A program made the position numbers and the translations under genes. From Curtobacterium sp. MCBD17_035 (GTDB taxonomy: Bacteria; Actinomycetota; Actinomycetes; Actinomycetales; Microbacteriaceae), in contig NZ_CP126279.1 of assembly GCF_003234815.2 (NCBI RefSeq), positions 1,178,001-1,242,000 on the forward strand: a stretch of DNA of 64,000 nt. Reading direction: 5' to 3'. This document shows, one piece after another, positions 25,214 through 33,399 of this stretch; positions within the stretch are counted from its first letter, which is position 1, and every line of letters starts with the position of its first letter. The notes below the pieces were generated by a model. That model saw only the letters and a list, made by a program, of their open reading frames with translations, did no database searches and had not been told where the DNA came from.

Positions 25214-26197
25214 GTGTTCGAGATCGCCGACCGGATCCTCGCCCGACTCGACGCAGGCGAGGCCGTCGCCGTCGCGACGGCCGTGGGCGTGGACGGGAGC
25301 GCGCCCCGCGGCGCCGGGACCTCGATGGCCGTCACCGTCGACGGCACCGTGATCGGGAGCATCTCCGGGGGCTGTGTCGAGGGCGCCGTCTACGAGATGT
25401 GCGAGCGGGTCCTCGCGTCCGGCGTCGCGGAACTCGAGTCCTTCGGCCACGACGACCACCCGTTCGCGGTCGGCCTGGCCTGCGGTGGACGGGTCGAGGT
25501 CCTCGCGACCCGCCTCACGCGCGACGACCTGGTCGCCGTCGACGCCCTGCGCCGAGCCGCGGCCGGGCGTCCTGCCCGCGTGACGCGGGTCCTCGAGGGT
25601 CCCCGGCTCGGAGCGATCGTGGCCCGGCCGGACGAGTGCTCGGACGTCCGGAGCGCCACCGAGCGCAACGAGCCGGCACCGCGCATGGTCGTCGTCGGCG
25701 CGGTCGAGTTCGCGGTCGCACTCACCAACGCGGCGTCGACCCTCGGCTACCGGGTGACGGTCTGCGACCCCCGCCCGGTGTTCGCGACCCCGGAACGGTT
25801 CCCCGCCGCGGCCGAGGTGGTGGTCGCCTGGCCGCCGACGTGGCTCGCGTGCGCCGGGCTGGACGCCGACACCGCGGTCGTGGTCGTGAGCCACGACGAC
25901 CGGTTCGACGCCGAGGTCGTCGCGCTCGCCCTCGAGCGGGGCGCCGGGTACGTCGGGGCCATGGGATCGCGGCGCACGCACGAGCGGCGGATGCAGGAAC
26001 TCGCCGGGCTGGGTGTGACGGACGTCGCACGACTGCGGTCGCCGATCGGCCTGGACCTCGGTGCGGAGACCCCGGAGGAGGTCGCCGTGTCGATCCTCGC
26101 CGAGGTGCTCGCAACGAGGAACGCCACCAGTGCGCGGCCGCTCCGGGAGCGCTCAGGGAACATCCACCCGGCGCGGGCGGCGTCCACCGCGTCCTGA
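25214..26197 (+). CDS. XdhC/CoxI-family molybdenum cofactor maturation protein (PaoD-like)
   Basis: 327 residues. The N-terminal XdhC_CoxI domain has VDGSAPRGAGTSMAV (about 25-40), SISGGCVEG (about 50-58) and the LACGGRVEVL motif near 95. The C-terminal Rossmann domain has MVVVGAVEFAVALTNAAS, YRVTVCDPRPVFATPERFP and GAGYVGAMGSRRTHERR. XdhC/PaoD proteins bind the molybdenum cofactor, help its sulfuration and insert it into xanthine dehydrogenase-type enzymes. GTG 25214 has GGGAGG eight bases upstream. It converges on the three-subunit Mo enzyme at 26209-29950, its likely client, with only 11 bases between the stops. Confidence 0.88.
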   Translation: MFEIADRILARLDAGEAVAVATAVGVDGSAPRGAGTSMAVTVDGTVIGSISGGCVEGAVYEMCERVLASGVAELESFGHDDHPFAVGLACGGRVEVLATRLTRDDLVAVDALRRAAAGRPARVTRVLEGPRLGAIVARPDECSDVRSATERNEPAPRMVVVGAVEFAVALTNAASTLGYRVTVCDPRPVFATPERFPAAAEVVVAWPPTWLACAGLDADTAVVVVSHDDRFDAEVVALALERGAGYVGAMGSRRTHERRMQELAGLGVTDVARLRSPIGLDLGAETPEEVAVSILAEVLATRNATSARPLRERSGNIHPARAASTAS

Positions 26198-26208
26198 CCC
26201 GGTCGGCG

Positions 26209-28302
26209 TCAGGCCCGCGAGGGCAGCGCCCCGACGAGCTTGTCCGGCTGCACGGGCAGCGAGCGGATGCGGACACCGGTCGCGTGCCACACGGCGTTGG
26301 TGACGGCGGCTGCGGCCCCGACGATCCCGATCTCGCCGATCCCCTTGCCGCCCATCGGCGCGAGGTGGTCGTCGCGTTCGTCGAGCCACTCGACGTGCAG
26401 GTCCTCGACGTCGGCGTTCGCCGCCACGTGGTAGGTCGCCAGGTCGTGGTTGCCGTAGTCCCCGAGCACGGGATCGAGCAGGCCGTGCTCGTGCAGGGCC
26501 ATCGACAGGCCCATGGTCATGCCGCCGACGAACTGCGATCGAGCGGTGCGGGGGTTCATGATCCGTCCCGCCGCGAACACCCCGACCATGCGGGGGACCA
26601 CGACCTCACCCGAGTCCAGGTCGACCCGCGCCTCGACGAACTGCGCGCCGAACGCCTGACGGACGTACGGGCCCATGGCGGCGACGTCCTCGGTGGTGTC
26701 GACCACCACCTCCAGGCCCTCGGGCGGCACCGGCTGACCCTCGTCGAGCAGCGCGGTGAGGTGGCGGCACGCCTTCGTGACGGCCCACCCCCAGGACGCC
26801 GTGCCGGACGAGCCGCCCGCGACGGACGCGACGGGCAGGTCGCTGTCCGCGATGCTGATGTCGATCGCCTCGACGGGGACGTCCAGCGCGTCGGCGGCGA
26901 TCTGCGCCATCACCGTGCGCGCGCCGGTGCCGATGTCCGTCGCGTTGACACCGATCGCGTAGCGTCCGCCGGGCAGCGCCGTCGCCCGGGCACCGCTCTG
27001 CTGGGCCATCGCGGGGTACGACGACGCAGCCACACCGGTGCCGACGAGCCATCGGCCTTCGCGTCGAACGCCGGGCCGTGGGTCGCGGCCGTCCCACCCG
27101 AACAGCTCGGCGCCCCGGCGCAGGCAGGCGACGAGGTTCCGGCTGCTGAAGGGCTGCCCGGACTCCGGGTCGACCTCCGGGTCGTTGCGCACGCGGAGCT
27201 CGACGGGGTCGATCCCCGCGGCGATCGCGAGTTCGTCCATCGCGGACTCGAGTGCGTACATGCCGGGGCACTCGCCCGGGGCCCGCATCCACCGCGGCGT
27301 CGGGACGTCGAGGCCTGCGAGGCGGTGCGTGACGAGCATGTTCGGAGCCCCGTACATGTGCCGGGTGACCTCGCCGGTCTGCTCCGCGAACTCCTGGATG
27401 CTCGACGTGTGCGAGTACGCCTGGTGCGACACCGCCGTCAGGTGGCCGTCGGTGTCGAGCCCGAGCCGCATGCGCGAGATCGTCGGCGTGCGGTAGCCCG
27501 CGATCGCGAACATCATCTGCCGCGTGTAGGCGATCTTGACGGGTCGACCCGTGGCCATCGTCGCCATCACGGCGAGCGGGACGTTCGGCCGTGGGGATCC
27601 CTTCGACCCGAACCCGCCGCCGACGTGTTCGGCCCGGACGCGTACGGACGAGGGGTCGAGCCCGAACAGCGAGACGATCGTCGACTGGTCGGGGCTCGTG
27701 CCCTGCGACGCGTCGACCACGTCCAACCGGCCGTCGTGCCAGTGCGCGGTGGTCGCGTGGGGTTCCATCGGGTTGTTGAAGAGCGCGGGCGTCCGGTACG
27801 TCGCGTCGATGCTCGTGGCCGCCGTGGCGAGGGCGGCGTCGACGTCCCCCTCGCTCGAGTCGGTGGCGAACCCCGCGTTCACCTGCTCGGGCGCGTAGAG
27901 CTTCGGGTGGTCCTCGGTGAGGACGACGTCCATGCCCTCCTCGGCGTACTCGGGCACGAACCGGGCTGCCGCCTCGCGGGCGGTCTCGAGGGTCTCGGCC
28001 ACGACGAGGGCGACCACCTGGCCCCGGTACGCGATCCGGTCGGACTGCAGCACGAGCAACTCGGCGTCGTCCGACTCCTGCAGGCGCGGCGCGTCCTCGT
28101 GGGTGAGCACCGTGACCACGCCGGGCATGGCGCGGACCTCGTCGGCGTTCGTGGCGACGATCCGACCCGTCACGACGGAGGCCTGCACCGGCCAGGCGTA
28201 GAGGACGTCGTCCTCCGGCCCCTGCTCGAAGGCGTACCGCGCGATGCCGGTGGTCTTCTCCCGCCCCTCGAGGCGGGCGAGGGGAGCCCCGATCGCGGTC
28301 AC
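26209..28302 (-). CDS. Molybdenum-binding subunit of a PaoABC-like aldehyde oxidoreductase
   Basis: Large catalytic subunit of the xanthine-dehydrogenase family, 697 residues. RLEGREKTTGIARYAFE opens the a/b hammerhead domain; VRVRAEHVGGGFGSKG is the first Mo-cofactor loop, RWMRAPGECPGMYALE the second, and the catalytic glutamate lies in GGKGIGEIG near residue 657. The pattern (PTPRWMRAPGE, GATVV-less C-terminus) fits YagR/PaoC-type enzymes, which oxidise aromatic and aliphatic aldehydes to acids. GTG 28302 overlaps the FAD-subunit stop (GTGA). No signal peptide is present in any subunit, so the enzyme should be cytoplasmic. Xanthine or CO are less likely substrates. Confidence 0.87.
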   Translation of the reverse strand: MTAIGAPLARLEGREKTTGIARYAFEQGPEDDVLYAWPVQASVVTGRIVATNADEVRAMPGVVTVLTHEDAPRLQESDDAELLVLQSDRIAYRGQVVALVVAETLETAREAAARFVPEYAEEGMDVVLTEDHPKLYAPEQVNAGFATDSSEGDVDAALATAATSIDATYRTPALFNNPMEPHATTAHWHDGRLDVVDASQGTSPDQSTIVSLFGLDPSSVRVRAEHVGGGFGSKGSPRPNVPLAVMATMATGRPVKIAYTRQMMFAIAGYRTPTISRMRLGLDTDGHLTAVSHQAYSHTSSIQEFAEQTGEVTRHMYGAPNMLVTHRLAGLDVPTPRWMRAPGECPGMYALESAMDELAIAAGIDPVELRVRNDPEVDPESGQPFSSRNLVACLRRGAELFGWDGRDPRPGVRREGRWLVGTGVAASSYPAMAQQSGARATALPGGRYAIGVNATDIGTGARTVMAQIAADALDVPVEAIDISIADSDLPVASVAGGSSGTASWGWAVTKACRHLTALLDEGQPVPPEGLEVVVDTTEDVAAMGPYVRQAFGAQFVEARVDLDSGEVVVPRMVGVFAAGRIMNPRTARSQFVGGMTMGLSMALHEHGLLDPVLGDYGNHDLATYHVAANADVEDLHVEWLDERDDHLAPMGGKGIGEIGIVGAAAAVTNAVWHATGVRIRSLPVQPDKLVGALPSRA

Positions 28303-29339
28303 GCCGCGGCCGCGCCGGTGTCCGCGGCGCGACCATTCGTCGGGCCGGCGGCGTCGTCGACGCCCGTGAGTTCGGCGAGGACGCCGACGACGAGCCGCCG
28401 CAGCAGCGGGACCTTGAACGCGTTCTGGTCGGTCGGGGTCGCGGCGGCCAGCTCGGCGTCGGCAGCCGCGGCGAACGCCGACAGGGTCACGGGGCCGCCC
28501 CGCAACGCGTCCTCGGCGGCGGAGGCGCGCCACGGCTTGTGCGACGCGGCACCGAACGCGATCCGGACGTCGCGGACGACGTCGCCGTCGACGTCGATCG
28601 CGGCCGCGACGGAGGCGAGTGCGAAGGCGTAGGACCGGCGGTCGCGGGCCTTGCGGTACGTCGAGTGGGCGGCGAACGGCAGCGCGGGGATCGTCACGGC
28701 GGTGATGACCGCGCCGACCGGCAGGTTCGTGTCACGCTCCGGCTCGTCGCCGGGGAGCCGGTAGAAGTCGCCGATCCGGAGCGAGGACGGCCCCTCCGTG
28801 GTCGTGAAGTGCACGGTCGCGTCGAGTGCGGTGAGCGCCACGGCCATGTCGCCGGGGTGCGTCGCGATGCACGAGTGGGACGTGCCGAGCACGGCGAGTT
28901 CGCGCGACAGGCCCTCGATCGCCGGACAGCCGGTCCCGGGCTCCCGCTTGTTGCACGGCTTGCTCACGTCGTTGAAGTACACGCACCGGGTCCGCTGGAG
29001 GAGGTTGCCGGCGGTGGTCGCCCGGTTCCGGAGCTGTCCGGACGCCCCGGCGAGGAGTGCGCGGCTCAACACCGGGAAGCGCGTACGGACGGCCGGATGC
29101 GCGGCGAGGTCGGCGTTGAGCACGCCCGCGCCGATGGTGAGCGAGCCGTCGGGCTCCTCCACGACGTCCGTCAGACCGAGGTGGGACACGTCGACCAGGC
29201 GATCGGGCCGCTCGACGCCGAGCTTCATGAGGTCGACCAGGTTCGTGCCGCCGGCGAGGGGCTTGGCCGTCGGCTCCGCCGCGAGTCGCCGGACCGCGTC
29301 GTCGACGTCCGTCGCGCGCTCGTACTCGAACGTCTTCAT
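28299..29339 (-). CDS. FAD subunit with predicted 4Fe-4S cluster (PaoB/YagS-like)
   Basis: 346 residues. KPLAGGTNLVDLMKLGVERP (27-46) is the FAD-binding loop and GQLRNRATTAGNLLQRTRC follows. Four cysteines at 119, 129, 138 and 157 (RCVYFNDVSKPCNKREPGTGC, split here by description, then SCIATHPGD) match the extra [4Fe-4S] site of the PaoB/YagS branch; ordinary CO-dehydrogenase medium subunits lack it. This subunit passes electrons between the 2Fe-2S subunit and FAD. ATG 29339 overlaps the stop of the 2Fe-2S gene by four bases. Confidence 0.87.
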   Translation of the reverse strand: MKTFEYERATDVDDAVRRLAAEPTAKPLAGGTNLVDLMKLGVERPDRLVDVSHLGLTDVVEEPDGSLTIGAGVLNADLAAHPAVRTRFPVLSRALLAGASGQLRNRATTAGNLLQRTRCVYFNDVSKPCNKREPGTGCPAIEGLSRELAVLGTSHSCIATHPGDMAVALTALDATVHFTTTEGPSSLRIGDFYRLPGDEPERDTNLPVGAVITAVTIPALPFAAHSTYRKARDRRSYAFALASVAAAIDVDGDVVRDVRIAFGAASHKPWRASAAEDALRGGPVTLSAFAAAADAELAAATPTDQNAFKVPLLRRLVVGVLAELTGVDDAAGPTNGRAADTGAAAA

Positions 29340-29950
29340 CGTGCAGCCCCTGTCGTCTCGTCACGCCGCTGCGTGCCGTCGGTGTCGTCGGTCTCGGTGT
29401 GCACGTGGACCGCGTCGGCGGCGTCGGCGTCGTGGACCGCGGCCACGATGTTGACGTACGCACCGCAGCGGCAGATGTTGCCGCTCATCCGTTCCCTGAT
29501 CTCGGCGTCATCGAGGACGATCTCGTCGGCCGCGAGGTCGGTGGTGACGTGGCTCGGCATCCCCGCACGAGCCTCGCGGAGCGCGCCGATGGTCGAGCAG
29601 ATCTGGCCCGGCGTGCAGTACCCGCACTGGTACGCGTCGCGCTCGAGGAAGGCCACCTGCACCGGATGGAGATCGTCACCGTCCGCGAGTCCCTCGATCG
29701 TCGTCACGGCGCTGCCCTCCGCCGCGACCGCGAGCACGAGACAGCTGTTCACCCGGCGGCCGTCGAGGAGCACCGTGCACGCGCCGCACTGGCCGTGGTC
29801 GCAGCCCTTCTTCGAGCCGATGAGGTCGAGCCGCTCGCGGAGCACGTCGAGCAACGACGTGCGGTTGTCCACCACCAGCGGGTGGTCCTCGCCGTTGATC
29901 CGCAGCGTCACCGCCGTCGTGGGTACTGCATCCCGCACCGAAGCGTCCAT
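29336..29950 (-). CDS. 2Fe-2S subunit of the aldehyde oxidoreductase (PaoA-like)
   Basis: 204 residues, first gene of the three-subunit operon. The plant-type cluster ligands are Cys50, 55, 58 and 70 (GCDHGQCGACTVLLDG) and the second cluster ligands are Cys109, 112, 160 and 162 (QCGYCTPGQIC; NICRCG). The 20-residue N-terminus lacks the Tat signal found in E. coli PaoA. The C-terminal tail (HVHTETDDTDGTQRRDETT) is acidic and poorly conserved. Start ATG 29950 has a -10 box six bases upstream and no ribosome site, so the mRNA is probably leaderless. Confidence 0.9.
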   Translation of the reverse strand: MDASVRDAVPTTAVTLRINGEDHPLVVDNRTSLLDVLRERLDLIGSKKGCDHGQCGACTVLLDGRRVNSCLVLAVAAEGSAVTTIEGLADGDDLHPVQVAFLERDAYQCGYCTPGQICSTIGALREARAGMPSHVTTDLAADEIVLDDAEIRERMSGNICRCGAYVNIVAAVHDADAADAVHVHTETDDTDGTQRRDETTGAAR

Positions 29951-29985
29951 GGGTGGAACGTACCCATGGTCGGCTGGTGTGTCCG
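29947..29985 (-). promoter_or_regulatory. Promoter and palindromic operator of the aldehyde oxidoreductase operon
   Basis: On the minus strand CGGACA (29985-29980) and TACGTT (29962-29957) are 17 bases apart, with the -10 six bases before ATG 29950. The perfect inverted repeat CCATGGGT (29947-29954) and ACCCATGG (29962-29969) spans the start codon and the -10 box, so a bound protein would block initiation. The divergent acyl-CoA dehydrogenase starts 74 bases away. Confidence 0.5.
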
Positions 29986-30042
29986 GAGGCAGGAGCGTTC
30001 CTGTGGACGGAGTACCGTCGGCTCGTCCCTGAGGAGGAGTCC

Positions 30043-31179
30043 ATGCGCCTGACCGAGCAGCAGCGGTCGTACCTCGACGCCGTGCGTGCCGCGTGCGCCG
30101 AGCTCGTCCCGGACGAGGAGGCCCGCCGCCGCCTGTCCCGCGACGACACCGCGCTCAACGCACCCGAGGCCTTCGCGCTGTTCGCCGACCGGGGTCTGCT
30201 CGGGGTGTCGCTGCCCGTGGCCGACGGTGGCGGCGGACGGACGTTCACCGAGGAGTGCCTGCTCCTGGAGGAGACGGCGCGCGCGGGCGTGCCGCTCACG
30301 GCCTACTCGACGGCGTTGACCGCCGCGCAGAGCTACCTCAAGTGGGGCGACGCCGACCAGCGCCGGACCATCGTGACCTCGATCGTCTCCGGGCATGCCG
30401 AGTCGGTCACGTTCACCGAGCCCGAGGCGGGGTCGGACCTGGCCGCGGCGACGACCCGCGCCTCCCGGGACGGCGACGACTGGGTGCTCGACGGCCGCAA
30501 GACGTGGATCTCGTTCGCGCACCTGGCGCGCCACCTGCTCGTGCTCGCCCGGACGGACGACAGCGGTGTCCGGCACGACGGGCTGACGCTGTTCATGGTC
30601 CCCGCCGACGCCCCGGGTGTGACGGTGCGCCCGATCGAGACGATGGGCGCCCACATGGTGAACGACGTGTTCCTGTCGGGCGTGCGCGTGCCGTCGTCCG
30701 CGGTGGTGGGGACACGCGGTGAGGCGTGGCGACACATCGGCCGCGGCCTGGCGGTCGAGCGCGTCATCATCGCCGCCATGAGCGTCGGGGCGGCCCAGCG
30801 GGCGCTCGACCAGCTCATCGCGCACGTCACGACGCGCGAGCAGTTCGGGGCGCCGCTGTCGCGGAAGCAGGCGGTGCGGCACCGCATCGCCGACCTCGCG
30901 TCCGACGTCGCGGTGTGTCGCGCGTACGTGTACGAGATCGCCGACCGTGTCGACGCGGGCGAGGAGGACCGGCTCAACACCGAGGCGTCGATGGCGAAGC
31001 TGCGCGCCACCGAGACGTACAAGCACACGACGCTCGAGGCCGTGCAGCTCATGGGTGGATCCGGGTACGGCTCGGCCGCGGGCATGGAGCAGCAGCTGCG
31101 GACCGCGGTCGCCACGACGATCTACGGCGGCGCGAACGAGGTGCAGCGCGAGATCATCGGGCGCGGGCTGGGACTCTGA
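30043..31179 (+). CDS. Acyl-CoA dehydrogenase
   Basis: FAD enzyme oxidising an acyl-CoA to the 2,3-enoyl-CoA; 378 residues. VTFTEPEAGSDLAAATTRA is the FAD/substrate loop (about 124-142), WVLDGRKTWISFAHLA follows, the middle domain ends in YKHTTLEAVQLMGGSGYG and the C-terminal YGGANEVQREIIGRGLG carries the catalytic glutamate position. ATG 30043 has a strong GAGGAGGAG site just upstream; an upstream in-frame ATG at 29953 lies inside the divergent promoter. It is divergent from the aldehyde oxidoreductase operon. The acyl specificity is not clear. The following gap 31180-31322 shows nothing convincing apart from two CCACAGG motifs. Confidence 0.9.
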   Translation: MRLTEQQRSYLDAVRAACAELVPDEEARRRLSRDDTALNAPEAFALFADRGLLGVSLPVADGGGGRTFTEECLLLEETARAGVPLTAYSTALTAAQSYLKWGDADQRRTIVTSIVSGHAESVTFTEPEAGSDLAAATTRASRDGDDWVLDGRKTWISFAHLARHLLVLARTDDSGVRHDGLTLFMVPADAPGVTVRPIETMGAHMVNDVFLSGVRVPSSAVVGTRGEAWRHIGRGLAVERVIIAAMSVGAAQRALDQLIAHVTTREQFGAPLSRKQAVRHRIADLASDVAVCRAYVYEIADRVDAGEEDRLNTEASMAKLRATETYKHTTLEAVQLMGGSGYGSAAGMEQQLRTAVATTIYGGANEVQREIIGRGLGL

Positions 31180-31322
31180 CCCGCGTCTCCGCGGCCGGCA
31201 CGGGCCGTCGACCCGGGATCGGCGCTCGTCCTCGCCGTCCACAGGGCGGGCGTCGGTCGCGCGGTCCACAGGCCCGACCGGGAGGCCCGGAGCGGCTCCG
31301 CCACAGGGCCAGGCTCGGTCCC

Positions 31323-31751
31323 ATGACCGATCAGAACGCACTCGAAACGCTCCGTGACCGCCCCGTCCACACCGACGCGGACGTGCTCGCCCTCGTCCGG
31401 GCGTTGCTCCTGCCCGTCGTCCGCCGACAGTGCTGGCTGTTGTTCCTGGGCGAGGACGCCGTGCCGGTGCAGGTGCTCGTGCCCATCGACGACCTCCCCG
31501 CCGCTCCCGAGCCCGACGGCGTGGCGCAGTTCGCGCAGGCCATGGGCGAGATCGTGCCCGACGTCGGCGCCACCCAGGTGATCGTGGCGTGGGAACGGCC
31601 TGGCTCGTCCGCACCCCGCGATCGCGACCGGGCGTGGGCCGAGGCTGTCACGGTCGCCTTCGCTCGAGCCGCGGTGCCGCTGCGCGCGCAGGTGCTCGTG
31701 TCCGACGACGGCGTGGCGCTCCTCCCGGCACTCGGCGCGGTCGCGGCATGA
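31323..31751 (+). CDS. Hypothetical protein, 142 residues
   Basis: Opens MTDQNALETLRDRPVHTDADVLALV and is a soluble alpha/beta protein with strands WLLFLGEDAVPVQVLVPID and TQVIVAWERPG and a hydrophobic end. No metal or catalytic motif is visible. Similar sequences are, from memory, common in Microbacteriaceae as uncharacterised proteins. Codon use and length of frame support a real gene; the start has only a weak ribosome site. It stands alone between the acyl-CoA dehydrogenase and a tandem repeat. Confidence 0.7.
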   Translation: MTDQNALETLRDRPVHTDADVLALVRALLLPVVRRQCWLLFLGEDAVPVQVLVPIDDLPAAPEPDGVAQFAQAMGEIVPDVGATQVIVAWERPGSSAPRDRDRAWAEAVTVAFARAAVPLRAQVLVSDDGVALLPALGAVAA

Positions 31752-31770
31752 CACCCCCGGTGGCGGAAGG

Positions 31771-31821
31771 CTCCCTGCGGCTGGAGGTTCCCTGCGGCTG
31801 GAGGATCCCTGCGGCTGCAGG
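31771..31821. repeat. Three tandem 17-bp repeats
   Basis: The unit NTCCCTGCGGCTGGAGG occurs at 31771-31787, 31788-31804 and, with one change (CTGCAGG), at 31805-31821. Behind it lies a perfect 16-base palindrome CGGGAGGCGCCTCCCG (31840-31855). It separates the 142-residue protein from the DUF427 gene and may include a terminator. Confidence 0.75.
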
Positions 31822-31879
31822 CTGCAGGCTGCCGGGTGGCGGGAGGCGCCTCCCGGGCGGCGCGAGTAGACGGGGGCAC

Positions 31880-32392
31880 ATGGCCAGCACCCGCCCGAAG
31901 GGCCTGGTCCCGGTGGTCCCGGGACCCGGTCAGGAGTCCGTCTGGGACTACCCGCGCCCACCGCGGGTCGAGTCGACCGCCGAACACGTCGTGGTCCGGC
32001 TCGGCGGCGTCGTCGTCGCCGACACGCGGGATGCCGTCCGCGTGCTCGAGACGAGCCATCCACCCGTGTACTACCTCCCGCTGTCCGGGTTCGCCCCCGG
32101 CGCCCTCACCCCGGCGGAGGGCGTGAGCATGTGTGAGTTCAAGGGCCGGGCCGGATACCTCGACCTGCACGGGGGCGGCCGGACGGCGCCACGCGCGGCC
32201 TGGCGCTACCCGAGTCCCTGGGCCGGGTACGAGGTCCTCGCCGACCGGGTCGCCGTCTACCCGGGGGCCGTGGACGACTGCGAGGTCGACGGGGAACGGG
32301 TGGAGCCACAGCCGGGCGACTTCTACGGCGGCTGGGTGACGTCCCGCGTGGTGGGCCCGTTCAAGGGGGCCCCGGGCACGCTCGGGTGGTGA
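31880..32392 (+). CDS. DUF427 family protein
   Basis: 170 residues. The DUF427 core is visible as ESVWDYPRPPRVE, HVVVRLGGVVVADT, RVLETSHPPVYYLPL and ADRVAVYPG...EVDGERVEPQPGDFYGGWVT. The family forms a small beta-rich barrel of unknown function found widely in actinobacteria and fungi. ATG 31880 follows GACGGGGGCAC, a poor ribosome site. It converges with the lysozyme-like gene, the two stops being about 10 bases apart. Confidence 0.82.
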   Translation: MASTRPKGLVPVVPGPGQESVWDYPRPPRVESTAEHVVVRLGGVVVADTRDAVRVLETSHPPVYYLPLSGFAPGALTPAEGVSMCEFKGRAGYLDLHGGGRTAPRAAWRYPSPWAGYEVLADRVAVYPGAVDDCEVDGERVEPQPGDFYGGWVTSRVVGPFKGAPGTLGW

Positions 32393-32402
32393 CCGCCGTG
32401 GG

Positions 32403-33287
32403 CTACTGCGGTGCGACCTCGGGGACGTCCTCGCCGGTCAGGCGTTCGACGATCTGCACGGCGCCGGGCCAGTACCGGGCGTAGTGGTCCGGGTCGGCGT
32501 TCACCTGCACGGCATGTGCGGCCTGGGTCGGGGTCATCGTCTTCCACCCCGGGATGCTCACGAGCTTCCGGAAGAACATCGTCGCTGCCGTGTACGGGTC
32601 CATGCGCTGGGCGTACGTCCCCCACGCGCCGTTGTCCCGCTGCTGGAACAGGCCCCTGCTGTCCGGACCGGCCGCGTCCCCGTGGTCGAGGTCCACGAGC
32701 CCGGACTCGCCCATTGCCGTCATCACCCCGACGGCCTGGGTGTGCGGGCCGATGCCGAGCGACTGGGCGGCCTCGATGACGTACGCGGCGTTGACGAGGC
32801 GGTCCTGACAGTAGCCCGCGACCGGACCCCGGGGGACCACCATGCCGCCGACGGTCTTCGCGGGCACCGCGGGGCACGTGATCGCCGTCGCCGTGGTCCC
32901 GGCACCGACGAGCCCGTGCAGGGAGTTCACCGCGATGACGACGAGCACCACGATCCCGATAGCCGCCGCGACGACGCCGGCGCCGAAGACCGAGACGACC
33001 CCGACGGCCACGCGACGTCCGAACCGGCCCGGGGCATCGCTGGTGCGCCGCGGTCGTCGGCGCGCCCGGGTCGAGCGGCCCGTGGTCCGGCGACCACCGG
33101 TCGCGCCGGCGCGAGCCGTGCTGCCCTGTCCCGTGCTGCGCTGTCCCGTGCTGCGCTGGCCCGTGCTGCGCTGGCCTGTGCGGTCGAGCACGGCGTCGCG
33201 GACGGGGCTGGGCGCGGTCGGGATCACGGGGCGGGCGGACCTTCCGGGAGCGGACGCGACGGGGTTCGGTCGCGGGCGGACGGGCAT
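32403..33287 (-). CDS. Membrane-anchored lysozyme/transglycosylase-like protein
   Basis: 294 residues. A basic, proline- and serine-rich cytoplasmic tail (about 1-90) contains the pentapeptide TGQRS repeated in tandem; a membrane helix (about 92-120) follows, then an extracellular domain. GVMTAMGESGLVDLDHGDAA, SRGLFQQRDNGAWGT and DPYTAATMFFRKL match the lysozyme-like transglycosylase domain of actinobacterial cell-wall hydrolases, with the likely catalytic Glu in MGESGL. It should cut peptidoglycan at the outer face of the membrane. Phage and conjugative elements carry related domains, but no such element is seen here. Divergent from the ADP-ribosylglycohydrolase. Confidence 0.8.
   Translation of the reverse strand: MPVRPRPNPVASAPGRSARPVIPTAPSPVRDAVLDRTGQRSTGQRSTGQRSTGQGSTARAGATGGRRTTGRSTRARRRPRRTSDAPGRFGRRVAVGVVSVFGAGVVAAAIGIVVLVVIAVNSLHGLVGAGTTATAITCPAVPAKTVGGMVVPRGPVAGYCQDRLVNAAYVIEAAQSLGIGPHTQAVGVMTAMGESGLVDLDHGDAAGPDSRGLFQQRDNGAWGTYAQRMDPYTAATMFFRKLVSIPGWKTMTPTQAAHAVQVNADPDHYARYWPGAVQIVERLTGEDVPEVAPQ
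33120..33179. repeat. 15-bp coding tandem repeat (TGQRS units)
   Basis: Four nearly identical 15-base units code for TGQRS, TGQRS, TGQRS and TGQGS in the cytoplasmic tail of the lysozyme-like protein. Near-identity at DNA level suggests recent expansion by slippage and possible length variation between strains. Confidence 0.8.
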
Positions 33288-33399
33288 GACAGTAAGTGAT
33301 CCTCCCGTGCGTCACCCGAAGCGACATGCCCCCGTCCGGGGCGACGTCACGATCGACGGCGGGGCCCACGCGCCCGGTAGCGTTGCCCCGGGAGGCTCG

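Noticed and set aside
31771..31821. Possible CRISPR-like array
   Set aside because: Units are directly adjacent without spacers and only three in number.
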